Source: Aureimonas sp. AU4
Lineage (GTDB): Bacteria; Pseudomonadota; Alphaproteobacteria; Rhizobiales; Rhizobiaceae
Reading direction: 5' to 3'
Length of the DNA: 38,212 bases
NCBI RefSeq assembly: GCF_001463765.1
Contig: NZ_BBWK01000063.1
Location: forward strand, 1-38,212
Shown here: positions 29,035 through 38,212 of the stretch, piece by piece
Numbering within the stretch: position 1 is the stretch's first letter
Layout: each line of letters starts with the position of its first letter
Translations under genes and position numbers: made by a program
The notes under the pieces: generated by a model
Told to the model about the DNA's origin: nothing
The model's input: only the letters and a program-made list of their open reading frames with translations
The model's database searches: none

Positions 29035-30069
29035 TTGACCGACCTTTCCGCCCCGGCGGCTTCCGCCCCCCCCTTCCGCACCGTCGATGGCAACCCTCCC
29101 CCTCCGGGGCTCGAGGCCGGCCTCCATCCGCTGCCCGACGGCGCCCGGCTGCGCTGGGTCACGGCCCTGCCGACGGGTCCGGCACGCGGAACGGTGCTCA
29201 TCCTCCAGGGGCGCAACGAGACGCTGGAGAAGTATTTCGAGACGATGGGCGATCTGCTGGCCGAGGGGTTTGCCGTCGCAAGCTTCGACTGGCGCGGCCA
29301 GGGCGCCTCTGGTCGCTCGACGCCGATCGCCTCGGTCGGCCACATCACGAGCATCGATCAGCTCGCGCAGGATCTCGAGCACGTCCTGCACCATCTCGTG
29401 CGCGGGCGCTGCCCCGGCCCGGTCGCGATCCTCGCCCATTCCATGGGCGGGCTGGTGGCGCTGCACGCGATGGAAGCGATCGAGCACTCCGTCGAGCGCC
29501 TCGTCCTCAGCGCGCCGCTCGTGCGGATTCCCGGCTCGCCCGCCGCGCGACGCCTGATCGCGGCGACTTGCGCGCTCCTGCACTGGACCGGGCTCGGTAT
29601 CCTGCCGGTGCGCCGCGCCGCGCTGCCCGGCGCCGATCCGCAGCGCTCGGATCTCTCGAGCGACCCCGTGCGCCTCCGGCGCAACGCGGCGCTGGCGCGT
29701 GCGAGCGGCGACTGGGCGGTCTCCGGTCTCTCGGCCTCGTGGCTGCGCGCGGTGCTGAGGGGCTGCGGGCGCCTGGAGCGGTCCGACACGATCGCGCGCA
29801 TGAGCGTGCCGACGCTGGTCCTGACGGCGGGCGCCGACAGCGTGGTCTCGCCGCAGGCGTCCTCGCATCTTGCCTGGCGCATGCGCGTCGGCCACGGCAT
29901 CACCGTTCCCGGCGCGCGGCACGAGCTCCTGCAGGAGGCCGACCGTTTTCGCGCGCCCGCGATGGCCGCCGCCATAGCCTTCATCGAGGAGGCGCTGCCG
30001 CGCCGCCTCGAGGCCCCGCCGCTCGACGTCGCGGAACTCGCGCAGACGCTGGAGACGGCACTCGGCTGA
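29035..30069 (+). CDS. Alpha/beta hydrolase, lysophospholipase-like
   Basis: A 344-residue serine hydrolase of the PldB/monoacylglycerol lipase type. The nucleophile elbow is AHSMGGLVALHAME, preceded by the strand-helix VASFDWRGQGASG and the oxyanion region LILQGRNETLEKY. The acid is probably the Asp in LTAGADSVVS and the His is in GARHELLQEADRF. It is expected to cleave acyl esters such as lysophospholipids or monoacylglycerols; substrate unknown. No signal peptide. The start is TTG at 29035, with GAGG 6 nt upstream; a 13-codon frame (ATG 28997) ends in a TGA overlapping this TTG, which may couple translation. It converges with the hisN-like gene with a 3-bp gap. Confidence 0.86.
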   Translation: MTDLSAPAASAPPFRTVDGNPPPPGLEAGLHPLPDGARLRWVTALPTGPARGTVLILQGRNETLEKYFETMGDLLAEGFAVASFDWRGQGASGRSTPIASVGHITSIDQLAQDLEHVLHHLVRGRCPGPVAILAHSMGGLVALHAMEAIEHSVERLVLSAPLVRIPGSPAARRLIAATCALLHWTGLGILPVRRAALPGADPQRSDLSSDPVRLRRNAALARASGDWAVSGLSASWLRAVLRGCGRLERSDTIARMSVPTLVLTAGADSVVSPQASSHLAWRMRVGHGITVPGARHELLQEADRFRAPAMAAAIAFIEEALPRRLEAPPLDVAELAQTLETALG

Positions 30070-30072
30070 TCA

Positions 30073-30855
30073 TCAGCCGTTGAGGTGACGCAGCGCCGCC
30101 TCGTGCAGGCGCGGCGTCGCGGCGGCGATGACGTCTCCCCCCTCCTCCGGTCGGTCGCCCGAGAAGGTCGTGATGACGCCGCCCGCCCGTTCCACCAGCG
30201 GCGTCAGCGCCACGATGTCGTAGGGCTGGAGTCCCGGCTCGACGCAGATGTCGACATGGCCCGAGGCCAGCATCGCGAACGCGTAGCAGTCCGCGCCGAA
30301 GCGCGTCAGGCGCACGGCGTCGACGAGGCCGGCGAAGCGCTCGCGCATCGCGCCGCGAAAGAGCTCGGGCGCCGAGGAGAAGAGCGTGGCGGCCGACAGG
30401 TCGCCGACATCGCGCACCTTAAGGGGCGTGCGACCCGTATGCGGTCCCTCGCCGAAGGCGCCCTCCGGCGTCGAGTAGAAGCGCTCGCCGGTGAAGGGCT
30501 GGCTCATGATGCCGATCTCGGCGCGGCCGCGCACCGTCAGCCCGATCAGCGTGCCCCAGACCGGCACACCGCAGATGAAGGGCCGCGTGCCGTCCACCGG
30601 GTCGATCACCCAGAGATGGTCCCCCTCGCCGGTGCGTCCGAACTCCTCGCCGAGAATGGCGTGGGTCGGATAGCGCGCCTCGATCACGCGGCGAATGGCG
30701 CGCTCGGCCTCGCGGTCCGCCTCGGTCACGGGATCGAAGGTGAAGCCCTCCTTCGGCTTGTTGTCGACGAGCAGCGGCTGCCGGAAGCGCGGCAGCGTCT
30801 CGCGCGCGGCGGCGTCCGCCAGTTCGAACAGGAAGGCGGCATCCGGCAGGCTCAT
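30073..30855 (-). CDS. hisN: Inositol monophosphatase family protein, probable histidinol-phosphatase
   Basis: A 260-residue Mg2+-dependent phosphatase. Metal and substrate motifs are LGEEFG (E70/E71), WVIDPVDGTRPFICG (D85, D88, GT) and the C-terminal LQPYDIVALTPLVERAGG. The substitution of the IMPase GTxNF by GTRPFICGVP and of WDxAA by YDIVAL is typical of the HisN subgroup, which performs the histidinol-phosphate phosphatase step of histidine biosynthesis in alphaproteobacteria and actinobacteria. Inositol-phosphatase or CysQ-like activity is less likely. The gene follows the N-formylglutamate amidohydrolase gene after 79 bp on the same strand; both relate to histidine chemistry, which supports the assignment, and they may be co-transcribed. 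Confidence 0.85.
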   Translation of the reverse strand: MSLPDAAFLFELADAAARETLPRFRQPLLVDNKPKEGFTFDPVTEADREAERAIRRVIEARYPTHAILGEEFGRTGEGDHLWVIDPVDGTRPFICGVPVWGTLIGLTVRGRAEIGIMSQPFTGERFYSTPEGAFGEGPHTGRTPLKVRDVGDLSAATLFSSAPELFRGAMRERFAGLVDAVRLTRFGADCYAFAMLASGHVDICVEPGLQPYDIVALTPLVERAGGVITTFSGDRPEEGGDVIAAATPRLHEAALRHLNG

Positions 30856-30934
30856 GGGGCTCGTCCTTTGCGGGGCGGGATCGGCGGGTCACCGCCTTTT
30901 GGCGCATGCGGCGCGCGCGCGCCAGCCTCGCAGC

Positions 30935-31858
30935 CTATTCGGCGGCGAGCGACCGGCCCGCCAGTTCCGCCTCGAGTTCGGCGGCGAACAGGCTCGCGAA
31001 CTCGAACAGCGAGCGCCGGAGCGACGCGAAGCCCTCGTTCGGCACGAAGCGGCGCTCGTCGGCGTAGAGCCCGCGATTGATCTCGATCTGGATCGCGTGG
31101 ACGCCCCGGCGCGGCATCCCGTAGCGCTCGGTGATGAAGCCGCCGGCATAGGGCTTGTTGCGCGTCACGTCCCAGCCGAGCGCGGACAGGCGTTGCGTCA
31201 CCATGGCGACGAAGCGGGGCGCGGCGCTCGACCCGAACCGGTCGCCCACCACGATATCGGCGCGCCGCCCGCCCGGCATGGTGCGCACCGAGGAGGGCAT
31301 GGAGTGGCAGTCGACGAGGATCGCAAGGCCGAAGCGCGAGAGCGTCCGCTCCACCAGCGCCTCCAGCGCCGCGTGGAAGGGAAAGTAGATGCCCTCGATG
31401 CGGCGCGCGGCCTCGGCGGGCTCGAGCTTGCGCGCGTAGATCTCCTCGCGCTCGGCGACGATGCGCGGGATCGTGCCGAGACCGCCGGCCACGCGCACCG
31501 AGGCCGAGTTCACCTCGGGCGGCAGGGGCCCGGAGAACATGGCGGGATCGAGCTCGTAGGGCTCCCGGTTGACGTCGAGATAGGCGCGTGGAAAGCGGGC
31601 GGCGAGAAGCGGAGCGCCGAGCGCGGGCACGAAATCGAAGAGCTGGTCGACGAAGAGGTCTTCCGAGCGCCGGATGGCGTCGGCGCCCAGACGCGAGGCG
31701 CGCAGGAACCCCTGCGGGTAGGCGCGCCCGCTGTGCGGCGAGCAGAAGACGAGCGGCAGCGTCTGCTCGGCCGGCTCGATGATCTCGAAGGCGGGGACGG
31801 CTCCGGCGGCGGTGTCGAGGCTGGGAATTGCGCCCGGCGAGATCGGTTCGGTGGTCAT
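30935..31858 (-). CDS. N-formylglutamate amidohydrolase family protein
   Basis: A 307-residue zinc amidohydrolase. Conserved blocks are VFCSPHSGRAYP (metal His), DLFVDQLFDFVPALGAPLL, RAYLDVNREPYELDPAMF, LVDCHSMPS (metal Asp/His) and IQIEINRGLYADE. The family hydrolyses N-formylglutamate at the end of histidine degradation, but many rhizobial members stand outside hut operons and their substrate is unknown. ATG 31858 is chosen; a GTG 42 nt upstream would add the basic stretch ECAKRRARARFHR. It is the first gene of a likely two-gene unit with the hisN-like phosphatase and diverges from cpdR, an arrangement that I recall as common in Hyphomicrobiales. Confidence 0.88.
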   Translation of the reverse strand: MTTEPISPGAIPSLDTAAGAVPAFEIIEPAEQTLPLVFCSPHSGRAYPQGFLRASRLGADAIRRSEDLFVDQLFDFVPALGAPLLAARFPRAYLDVNREPYELDPAMFSGPLPPEVNSASVRVAGGLGTIPRIVAEREEIYARKLEPAEAARRIEGIYFPFHAALEALVERTLSRFGLAILVDCHSMPSSVRTMPGGRRADIVVGDRFGSSAAPRFVAMVTQRLSALGWDVTRNKPYAGGFITERYGMPRRGVHAIQIEINRGLYADERRFVPNEGFASLRRSLFEFASLFAAELEAELAGRSLAAE

Positions 31859-32017
31859 CCTGTGAAATCTAGCTCGCGCGCGGCGTTTCGCACATTCCAC
31901 TTAGCCTCGCTTTAAGCAATCTGGTAAAAGCATGACAGTTGACATCGGATACGAGCGCGCGGTTGGTTCCCGACCGCGCGCCAGCAGCCGCAACGGCGGG
32001 ACATTGGAACAGACGGC

Positions 32018-32383
32018 ATGACGAAAATTCTTTTGGCCGAGGACGACAACGACATGCGCCGCTTCCTCGCCAAGGCGTTGGAAAAGGCGGGCTACGAGGT
32101 CACCTCCTACGACAACGGCGGCTCGGCCTACGAGCGCCTGCGCGAGGAGCCCTTCTCGCTGCTCCTGACCGACATCGTCATGCCGGAGATGGACGGCATC
32201 GAGCTGGCGCGCCGCGCGACCGAACTCGACCCCGACCTCAAGGTCATGTTCATCACGGGCTTCGCGGCGGTCGCGCTCAATCCCGACTCCAAGGCCCCCA
32301 AGGACGCCAAGATTCTGAGCAAGCCCTTCCACCTGCGCGAGCTGGTGGAGGAGGTCGGCAAGATGCTCCAGGACGCCGCCTGA
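32018..32383 (+). CDS. cpdR: Single-domain response regulator CpdR
   Basis: A 121-residue stand-alone receiver domain with acidic pocket E8/D9/D10 (LLAEDDNDM), phospho-acceptor D52 (LLTDIVMPEMDG), Thr80 (FITGF) and K102 (LSKPF). The sequence closely follows rhizobial CpdR1 (GFAAVALNPDSKAPKDAK is characteristic). In Caulobacter and Sinorhizobium, unphosphorylated CpdR brings ClpXP to the pole and primes degradation of cell-cycle proteins; the CckA-ChpT relay phosphorylates and inactivates it. It lies just upstream of tRNA-Val. A TTGACA box is at 31939-31944, without an obvious -10. Confidence 0.95.
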   Translation: MTKILLAEDDNDMRRFLAKALEKAGYEVTSYDNGGSAYERLREEPFSLLLTDIVMPEMDGIELARRATELDPDLKVMFITGFAAVALNPDSKAPKDAKILSKPFHLRELVEEVGKMLQDAA

Positions 32384-32423
32384 AAATTCGGCGGGCGGAC
32401 CGCAGGAATGGCCGGATCGGGGC

Positions 32424-32453
32424 TTGACGGTCCGCCGGCTCCTGTGGTCTATC
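32424..32453 (+). promoter_or_regulatory. Probable promoter of tRNA-Val
   Basis: TTGACG (32424-32429) and TCTATC (32448-32453) are separated by 18 bp and lie 13 bp before the mature tRNA 5' end. It is the only credible housekeeping promoter in the 83-bp gap after cpdR. Confidence 0.55.
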
Positions 32454-32466
32454 CCGCCCATCGGAT

Positions 32467-32541
<75 letters not shown>

Positions 32542-32548
32542 TTCGCAC

Positions 32549-32581
32549 AAGGCCTCGGACGGCGACGTCGGGGCCTTTTTC
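32549..32581 (+). terminator. Terminator after tRNA-Val
   Basis: AAGGCC (32549-32554) pairs with GGCCTT (32572-32577), with an inner partly paired TCGGAC...GTCGG segment, and the 3' arm runs into TTTTT. It lies 8 bp after the CCA end. Confidence 0.75.
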
Positions 32582-32995
32582 GTGTCCTGATCATCGAATC
32601 CAGCATCAGATCACGAATCTTCTCTGCGTGCCCTGTAAGACAGCAAGGACGCACGCAGGCGTACCCTCGACCGCGCCGGTGGCTGAGGATGGGTCCGTTG
32701 TCGTGATCGATCGCCAGTCAGGCCGCAATCGGCGTATCTGGCAAGGTGCGGCCTGCCGGGATTGCTCGCGCGACCGGCGGCATGAATCGCGGCACGGGCG
32801 CCGCCGCCCAGCGTCGACGCACGACAGTCCTCATGCCGTCACGCGCCGCGTTCGCCCTTCAGGCAACCAAGCCTCGCCCGACCGAGATCGCATGAGGCGG
32901 TGATGCGCCTCAGCGTGCTTTTGCGCGATGTCGGGTGAGAATCTCCCGGGAGTCCGTCGGTTCCCCGTCATGGGGGACCAAGGCTCCGGCGGCGA
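32582..32995. other. 414-bp gap without a recognisable gene
   Basis: No frame here has a credible start, codon pattern or motif. The open frame that crosses it starts before the tRNA and simply reads through it. No partial integrase, transposase or repeat of the tRNA 3' end was seen by eye. Confidence 0.6.
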
Positions 32996-34027
32996 TCAGC
33001 CTGCCAGGGCCTCCCTGGGCTTGACCAGATCGGCCAGCCGCAGGTGCATTGCGGGTCGCTCGACGAGGCGGTGGATGATCCAGGCGAGGAGGAGGGCCGA
33101 GAGCGTGGAGAGGATAAAAAGCGTCGCCACGCGGTTCGCGGTCTGGTCCACTGGGACCCAGGGCATGTTGCGGAAGGCGAAGGCTATGCCGAGGCCATGC
33201 ACGAGGTAGAACGGGTAGCTGACGAGACCGAGGAACTGCACCGGGCGGCTGAGTAGCCAGCGCGGCTGGACGGCGCGTGCCCAGGCGACGATCAGGAAGG
33301 CGCCCGACATCTCGAAGATGCGCGCTTCCCAACCGTGGCCCCAGAAGACGCTGGAGGCGACCAGAATGGGAACGCCGGCAAGCGGCAGAAGGAGCGAGCG
33401 CGCGATGCGTTCGGGAACTTCGCGGATCAGGGCGCCGAGAAGGAAGGCCGGCAAGAAGAGCGCGACTTCCGAGCCGGTCCTGAGAAAGACGAAGATCGAG
33501 GGGACCGCCAGGAGAAAGGCTGGAAGCGCCCGTCCCCGCGTCGCGGCCCAGACCCCGAACAGGAGAACCGAGGCGACGATCTCGACCTGCAGCGACCACA
33601 GGACGCCGTTCGTGTCGCGGCTGAGGATGAACATCGTGCGCCACAGTTCGGGCGTGTCCATCGGAGCGATGTAGTTGATGTGGACTGCGGCCCCGAACAG
33701 AAGGCCCGCGGCGATCGAGGTGGGAAGCAGACGCCACAGGCGCTCGGCGATGCAGAGCGGAAAGCTCTCGATGCCGCGATAGCGCCGGTCGAACATGGCC
33801 CAGAGGACGTGGCCGCTCAACACAAAGAACAGCATGACCGCCGCATCGCTCGGTGCCACGAGATAACCGAGCCGGGCCGCGACAACCGGAAAGGGCTGGT
33901 CGCCGAACTGCGCGTAGGTGAGTGCCCAGATGCCGAGGCCCGTGAAGGTCAGGATGCTGTGGCCGCCCGCCACCGCGAGCGCGGCAAGCCCGCGCAGACC
34001 GTCCAGTGCCCTATCTCTCGAAGCCAT
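32996..34027 (-). CDS. Acyltransferase family 3 membrane protein (OafA/YrhL-like)
   Basis: A 343-residue integral membrane protein with about ten hydrophobic segments. The N-terminus RDRALDGLRGLAALAVAGGH with H23 is the family signature: the start of the acyltransferase-3 domain with its conserved R...H. Further typical blocks are AVMLFFVLSGHVLW, SLQVEIVASVLLF and LGLVSYPFYLVHG. Members O-acetylate or O-acylate surface polysaccharides or lipids using acyl-CoA from the cytoplasm. The substrate is unknown. The start is taken as ATG 34027, with AAGG 8 nt upstream; ATG 34033 and TTG 34051 are alternatives. It stands alone between tRNA-Val and a small gene, in an accessory-looking stretch. Confidence 0.9.
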   Translation of the reverse strand: MASRDRALDGLRGLAALAVAGGHSILTFTGLGIWALTYAQFGDQPFPVVAARLGYLVAPSDAAVMLFFVLSGHVLWAMFDRRYRGIESFPLCIAERLWRLLPTSIAAGLLFGAAVHINYIAPMDTPELWRTMFILSRDTNGVLWSLQVEIVASVLLFGVWAATRGRALPAFLLAVPSIFVFLRTGSEVALFLPAFLLGALIREVPERIARSLLLPLAGVPILVASSVFWGHGWEARIFEMSGAFLIVAWARAVQPRWLLSRPVQFLGLVSYPFYLVHGLGIAFAFRNMPWVPVDQTANRVATLFILSTLSALLLAWIIHRLVERPAMHLRLADLVKPREALAG

Positions 34028-34274
34028 CGCCATCGCCTTCCGTCCGTTCAACCGAAGTCGTGGCGCAACACGCGACCTATCACAATCAGGACGAGCGGCC
34101 CCTGGCGCGTGTCCCGGCCCGGTGTGGCAAGCGCATCACAGGTTCGGTTCGTGGAATGGCACGATGCCACTTGCATGCACCCGCTACCGACCTCGGGCGG
34201 CACTGTGTCGCTTCGGGGGCTCGACGTCTGATTTCCTGCCATAGTTTGGCAGCGATGGATCCCGAGCCGCCGCG

Positions 34275-34466
34275 ATGACCAACGACGACCTCAACGAGAT
34301 GGCGGCCTTCGTCCTTCGCCTGTCGGACTTCGTCGACAGCCCCGATGACCTGCGCACCATGCTGGAGCAGGCCTATCCCGAGGCCACGGGGGACGAAGTC
34401 CTCTTCGTCATGCTTCGTGCCCTCAATCTCCTGTCCACGGAGGGGGCGAGACGGCGTCTCAACTGA
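34275..34466 (+). CDS. Small acidic hypothetical protein (63 residues)
   Basis: Starts at ATG 34275 (MTNDDLNEMAAFVLRLSDFV) and ends with a basic EGARRRLN tail. It is predicted mostly helical and soluble, with no signal peptide, cysteine cluster or known motif. Base use is coding-like for this genome (GC-rich third positions), but the ribosome binding site is weak. I do not recognise a family. It ends 26 bp before the end of the convergent gyrB gene. Confidence 0.5.
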   Translation: MTNDDLNEMAAFVLRLSDFVDSPDDLRTMLEQAYPEATGDEVLFVMLRALNLLSTEGARRRLN

Positions 34467-34492
34467 GCCGCGCCGCCTCGATGGACGGCGAC

Positions 34493-37066
<2,574 letters not shown>

Positions 37067-37160
37067 TCATCCACGGGGGCGACGGGCTTCCGCTTCGGCT
37101 CCGCAATCCCCATTAAGGAGCCCAAGGGCACGCAGGCCCTTCGCTTGGAACCTCGCCTTG

Positions 37161-38212
37161 ATGGACACGCTCGCCGAACCCTTCCTCGCCCCAGCTCCCG
37201 TGCCGCACGAGAAGCCGCTCGGCCTGCCGCGCTTCCTTCTGACCGCCTCGCGCAACCCGATCGAGATCTGGGGGCAGCGGGCCTATCGCGAGCCGATCGT
37301 GCGCGTGGACTGGCTGCGCGTTCCCACGATCGTCCTCAGCGATCCGGCGGGCATCCGTCACTGCCTCGTCGAGAACAGCGCGAACTACGCCCTGCAGCCG
37401 CTGCGCCAACGCGTTCTGCGCCCCTTCCTGCGCGACGGGCTCCTGACCGCCGAGGGAGAGCTCTGGCGCCGCACGCGGCGCGCGCTCAGCCCCGTCTTCG
37501 CGCCACGCAACACCGGGCGCCTCGCCGCGCCCATGGCCGAGCGCAGCCGGCTCTTCGCGCAAGACCTCGCGCGGCGCGACGGCGAGGTCGTGGACGTCTC
37601 GACGCAGATGACGCTCCTGACCTACGACATCCTCCAGGCGACGCTCTTCACGAACGACATCACGGGCCGCCCGGCGGAGTTCGCCCATGCGATGGAGCGT
37701 TTCCTCGATCGCATGGGGCGGGTCGATCCGCTCGACATTCTCGATGCGCCCGCCTTCCTTCCCCGCGTCTGGCGCCTCATGGGGCGGCGCGCCAACCTCT
37801 ACTTCCGCCGCATCATCGCCGAAACGCGCGACCGGCGGCGCGCCCTTCTCGCGCGCGATCCGGCCAGCGCGCCGCAGGACCTCCTGACCCTCCTCCTCCA
37901 GACCGAGGCGTTGAGCGATGCCGAGATCGAGGACAACATCATCACCTTCATCGGGGCGGGCCACGAGACCACGGCGCGGGCGCTCGGCTGGACGCTTTAT
38001 CTCCTCGCGATGGCGCCGGGCGAGCGGGCGCTCGTGGAGGCCGAGCTCGACGCGCTCCTGCCCGGGCTGCCCGACCCGCGCGACTGGCCGGAGGCCCTGC
38101 CGCACACGCGCGCGGCCTTCGAGGAGGCCATGCGTCTCTACCCGCCCGCCCCCTCGCTCAACCGCACTGCGCTGGCGGACGATGAGGTCCGCGGCATGGC
38201 GGTTCCCGCCGG
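37161..38212 (+). CDS. Cytochrome P450 (partial, C-terminus outside window)
   Basis: About 350 residues are visible from ATG 37161 to the right edge. The N-terminus is soluble, with the bacterial-type opening [20 protein letters not shown]. The I-helix oxygen-activation motif is AGHETT (residues 266-271) in [15 protein letters not shown], and the K-helix ExxR is E322-A-M-R325 in [33 protein letters not shown] is the C-helix region with its conserved W-R. The heme-ligand cysteine lies beyond the edge. The protein should hydroxylate a small organic molecule or fatty acid using external ferredoxin or flavodoxin partners; substrate unknown. It diverges from gyrB. Confidence 0.92.
   Translation, partial: MDTLAEPFLAPAPVPHEKPLGLPRFLLTASRNPIEIWGQRAYREPIVRVDWLRVPTIVLSDPAGIRHCLVENSANYALQPLRQRVLRPFLRDGLLTAEGELWRRTRRALSPVFAPRNTGRLAAPMAERSRLFAQDLARRDGEVVDVSTQMTLLTYDILQATLFTNDITGRPAEFAHAMERFLDRMGRVDPLDILDAPAFLPRVWRLMGRRANLYFRRIIAETRDRRRALLARDPASAPQDLLTLLLQTEALSDAEIEDNIITFIGAGHETTARALGWTLYLLAMAPGERALVEAELDALLPGLPDPRDWPEALPHTRAAFEEAMRLYPPAPSLNRTALADDEVRGMAVPA

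Noticed and set aside
34156..34176. TGGCAC...TTGCA resembling a sigma-54 promoter upstream of the small gene
   Set aside because: GG and GC elements are 13 bp apart rather than 10, so it does not fit RpoN spacing; the dyad TGGCA-CGA-TGCCA explains the resemblance.

Overview
The window is about 68% GC and comes from an alphaproteobacterium, most probably of the order Hyphomicrobiales (Rhizobiales). Indicators are homospermidine synthase, a small lipoprotein resembling Brucella Omp10, CpdR next to N-formylglutamate amidohydrolase and tRNA-Val, a ROSE-type RNA thermometer in front of an hsp20 gene, and an Rsm22-family methyltransferase. A family-level guess such as Aurantimonadaceae is possible but cannot be proved from the sequence. 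Most of the window is chromosomal core; about three stretches look accessory.

Layout. 1-5.2 kb: a Tat-exported DUF882/YcbK-type peptidase (cut by the left edge), an orphan sigma-54 response regulator, oligoendopeptidase F, and an Rsm22-like methyltransferase that converges on pepF with overlapping stop codons. 5.4-9.1 kb: homospermidine synthase with a strong terminator, a SnoaL/NTF2-like protein, an Omp10-like lipoprotein and ferrochelatase. 9.1-15.9 kb is an envelope neighbourhood: arabinose-5-phosphate isomerase (Kdo/LPS precursor), a BBP2_2-type beta-barrel protein, GalU, an MltB-like lytic transglycosylase and a DUF459/SGNH protein lacking the usual catalytic residues.

16.0-19.5 kb looks like an inserted metal-resistance module: a MerR-type regulator diverges from a Zn/Cd/Pb P1B-ATPase across a textbook MerR promoter (19-bp spacer containing a dyad). 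The regulator frame has an in-frame TAG in its DNA-binding helix. A roughly 790-bp low-GC stretch without a clear gene follows.

19.5-26.7 kb carries nitrogen assimilation genes on the minus strand: gltB, a glutathione S-transferase and gltD. About 200 bp upstream of both gltB and gltD lies the same 23-bp imperfect inverted repeat, which suggests a shared regulator reconnecting the separated subunit genes. 27.0-28.6 kb: a threonine-aldolase-family enzyme and an Hsp20 with a bidirectional terminator between them; hsp20 has an RpoH-like promoter and a ROSE thermometer. 29.0-32.5 kb: an alpha/beta hydrolase, an IMPase-family phosphatase (HisN-like), N-formylglutamate amidohydrolase, cpdR and tRNA-Val(GAC). 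32.6-34.5 kb after the tRNA is accessory-looking: an acyltransferase-3 membrane protein and a 63-residue hypothetical. 34.5-38.2 kb: gyrB and a cytochrome P450 cut by the right edge.

No CRISPR array, intact insertion sequence, prophage or rRNA was seen. No convincing new multigene system was found; the best leads are the shared glt motif, the broken metal regulator and the low-GC remnant.
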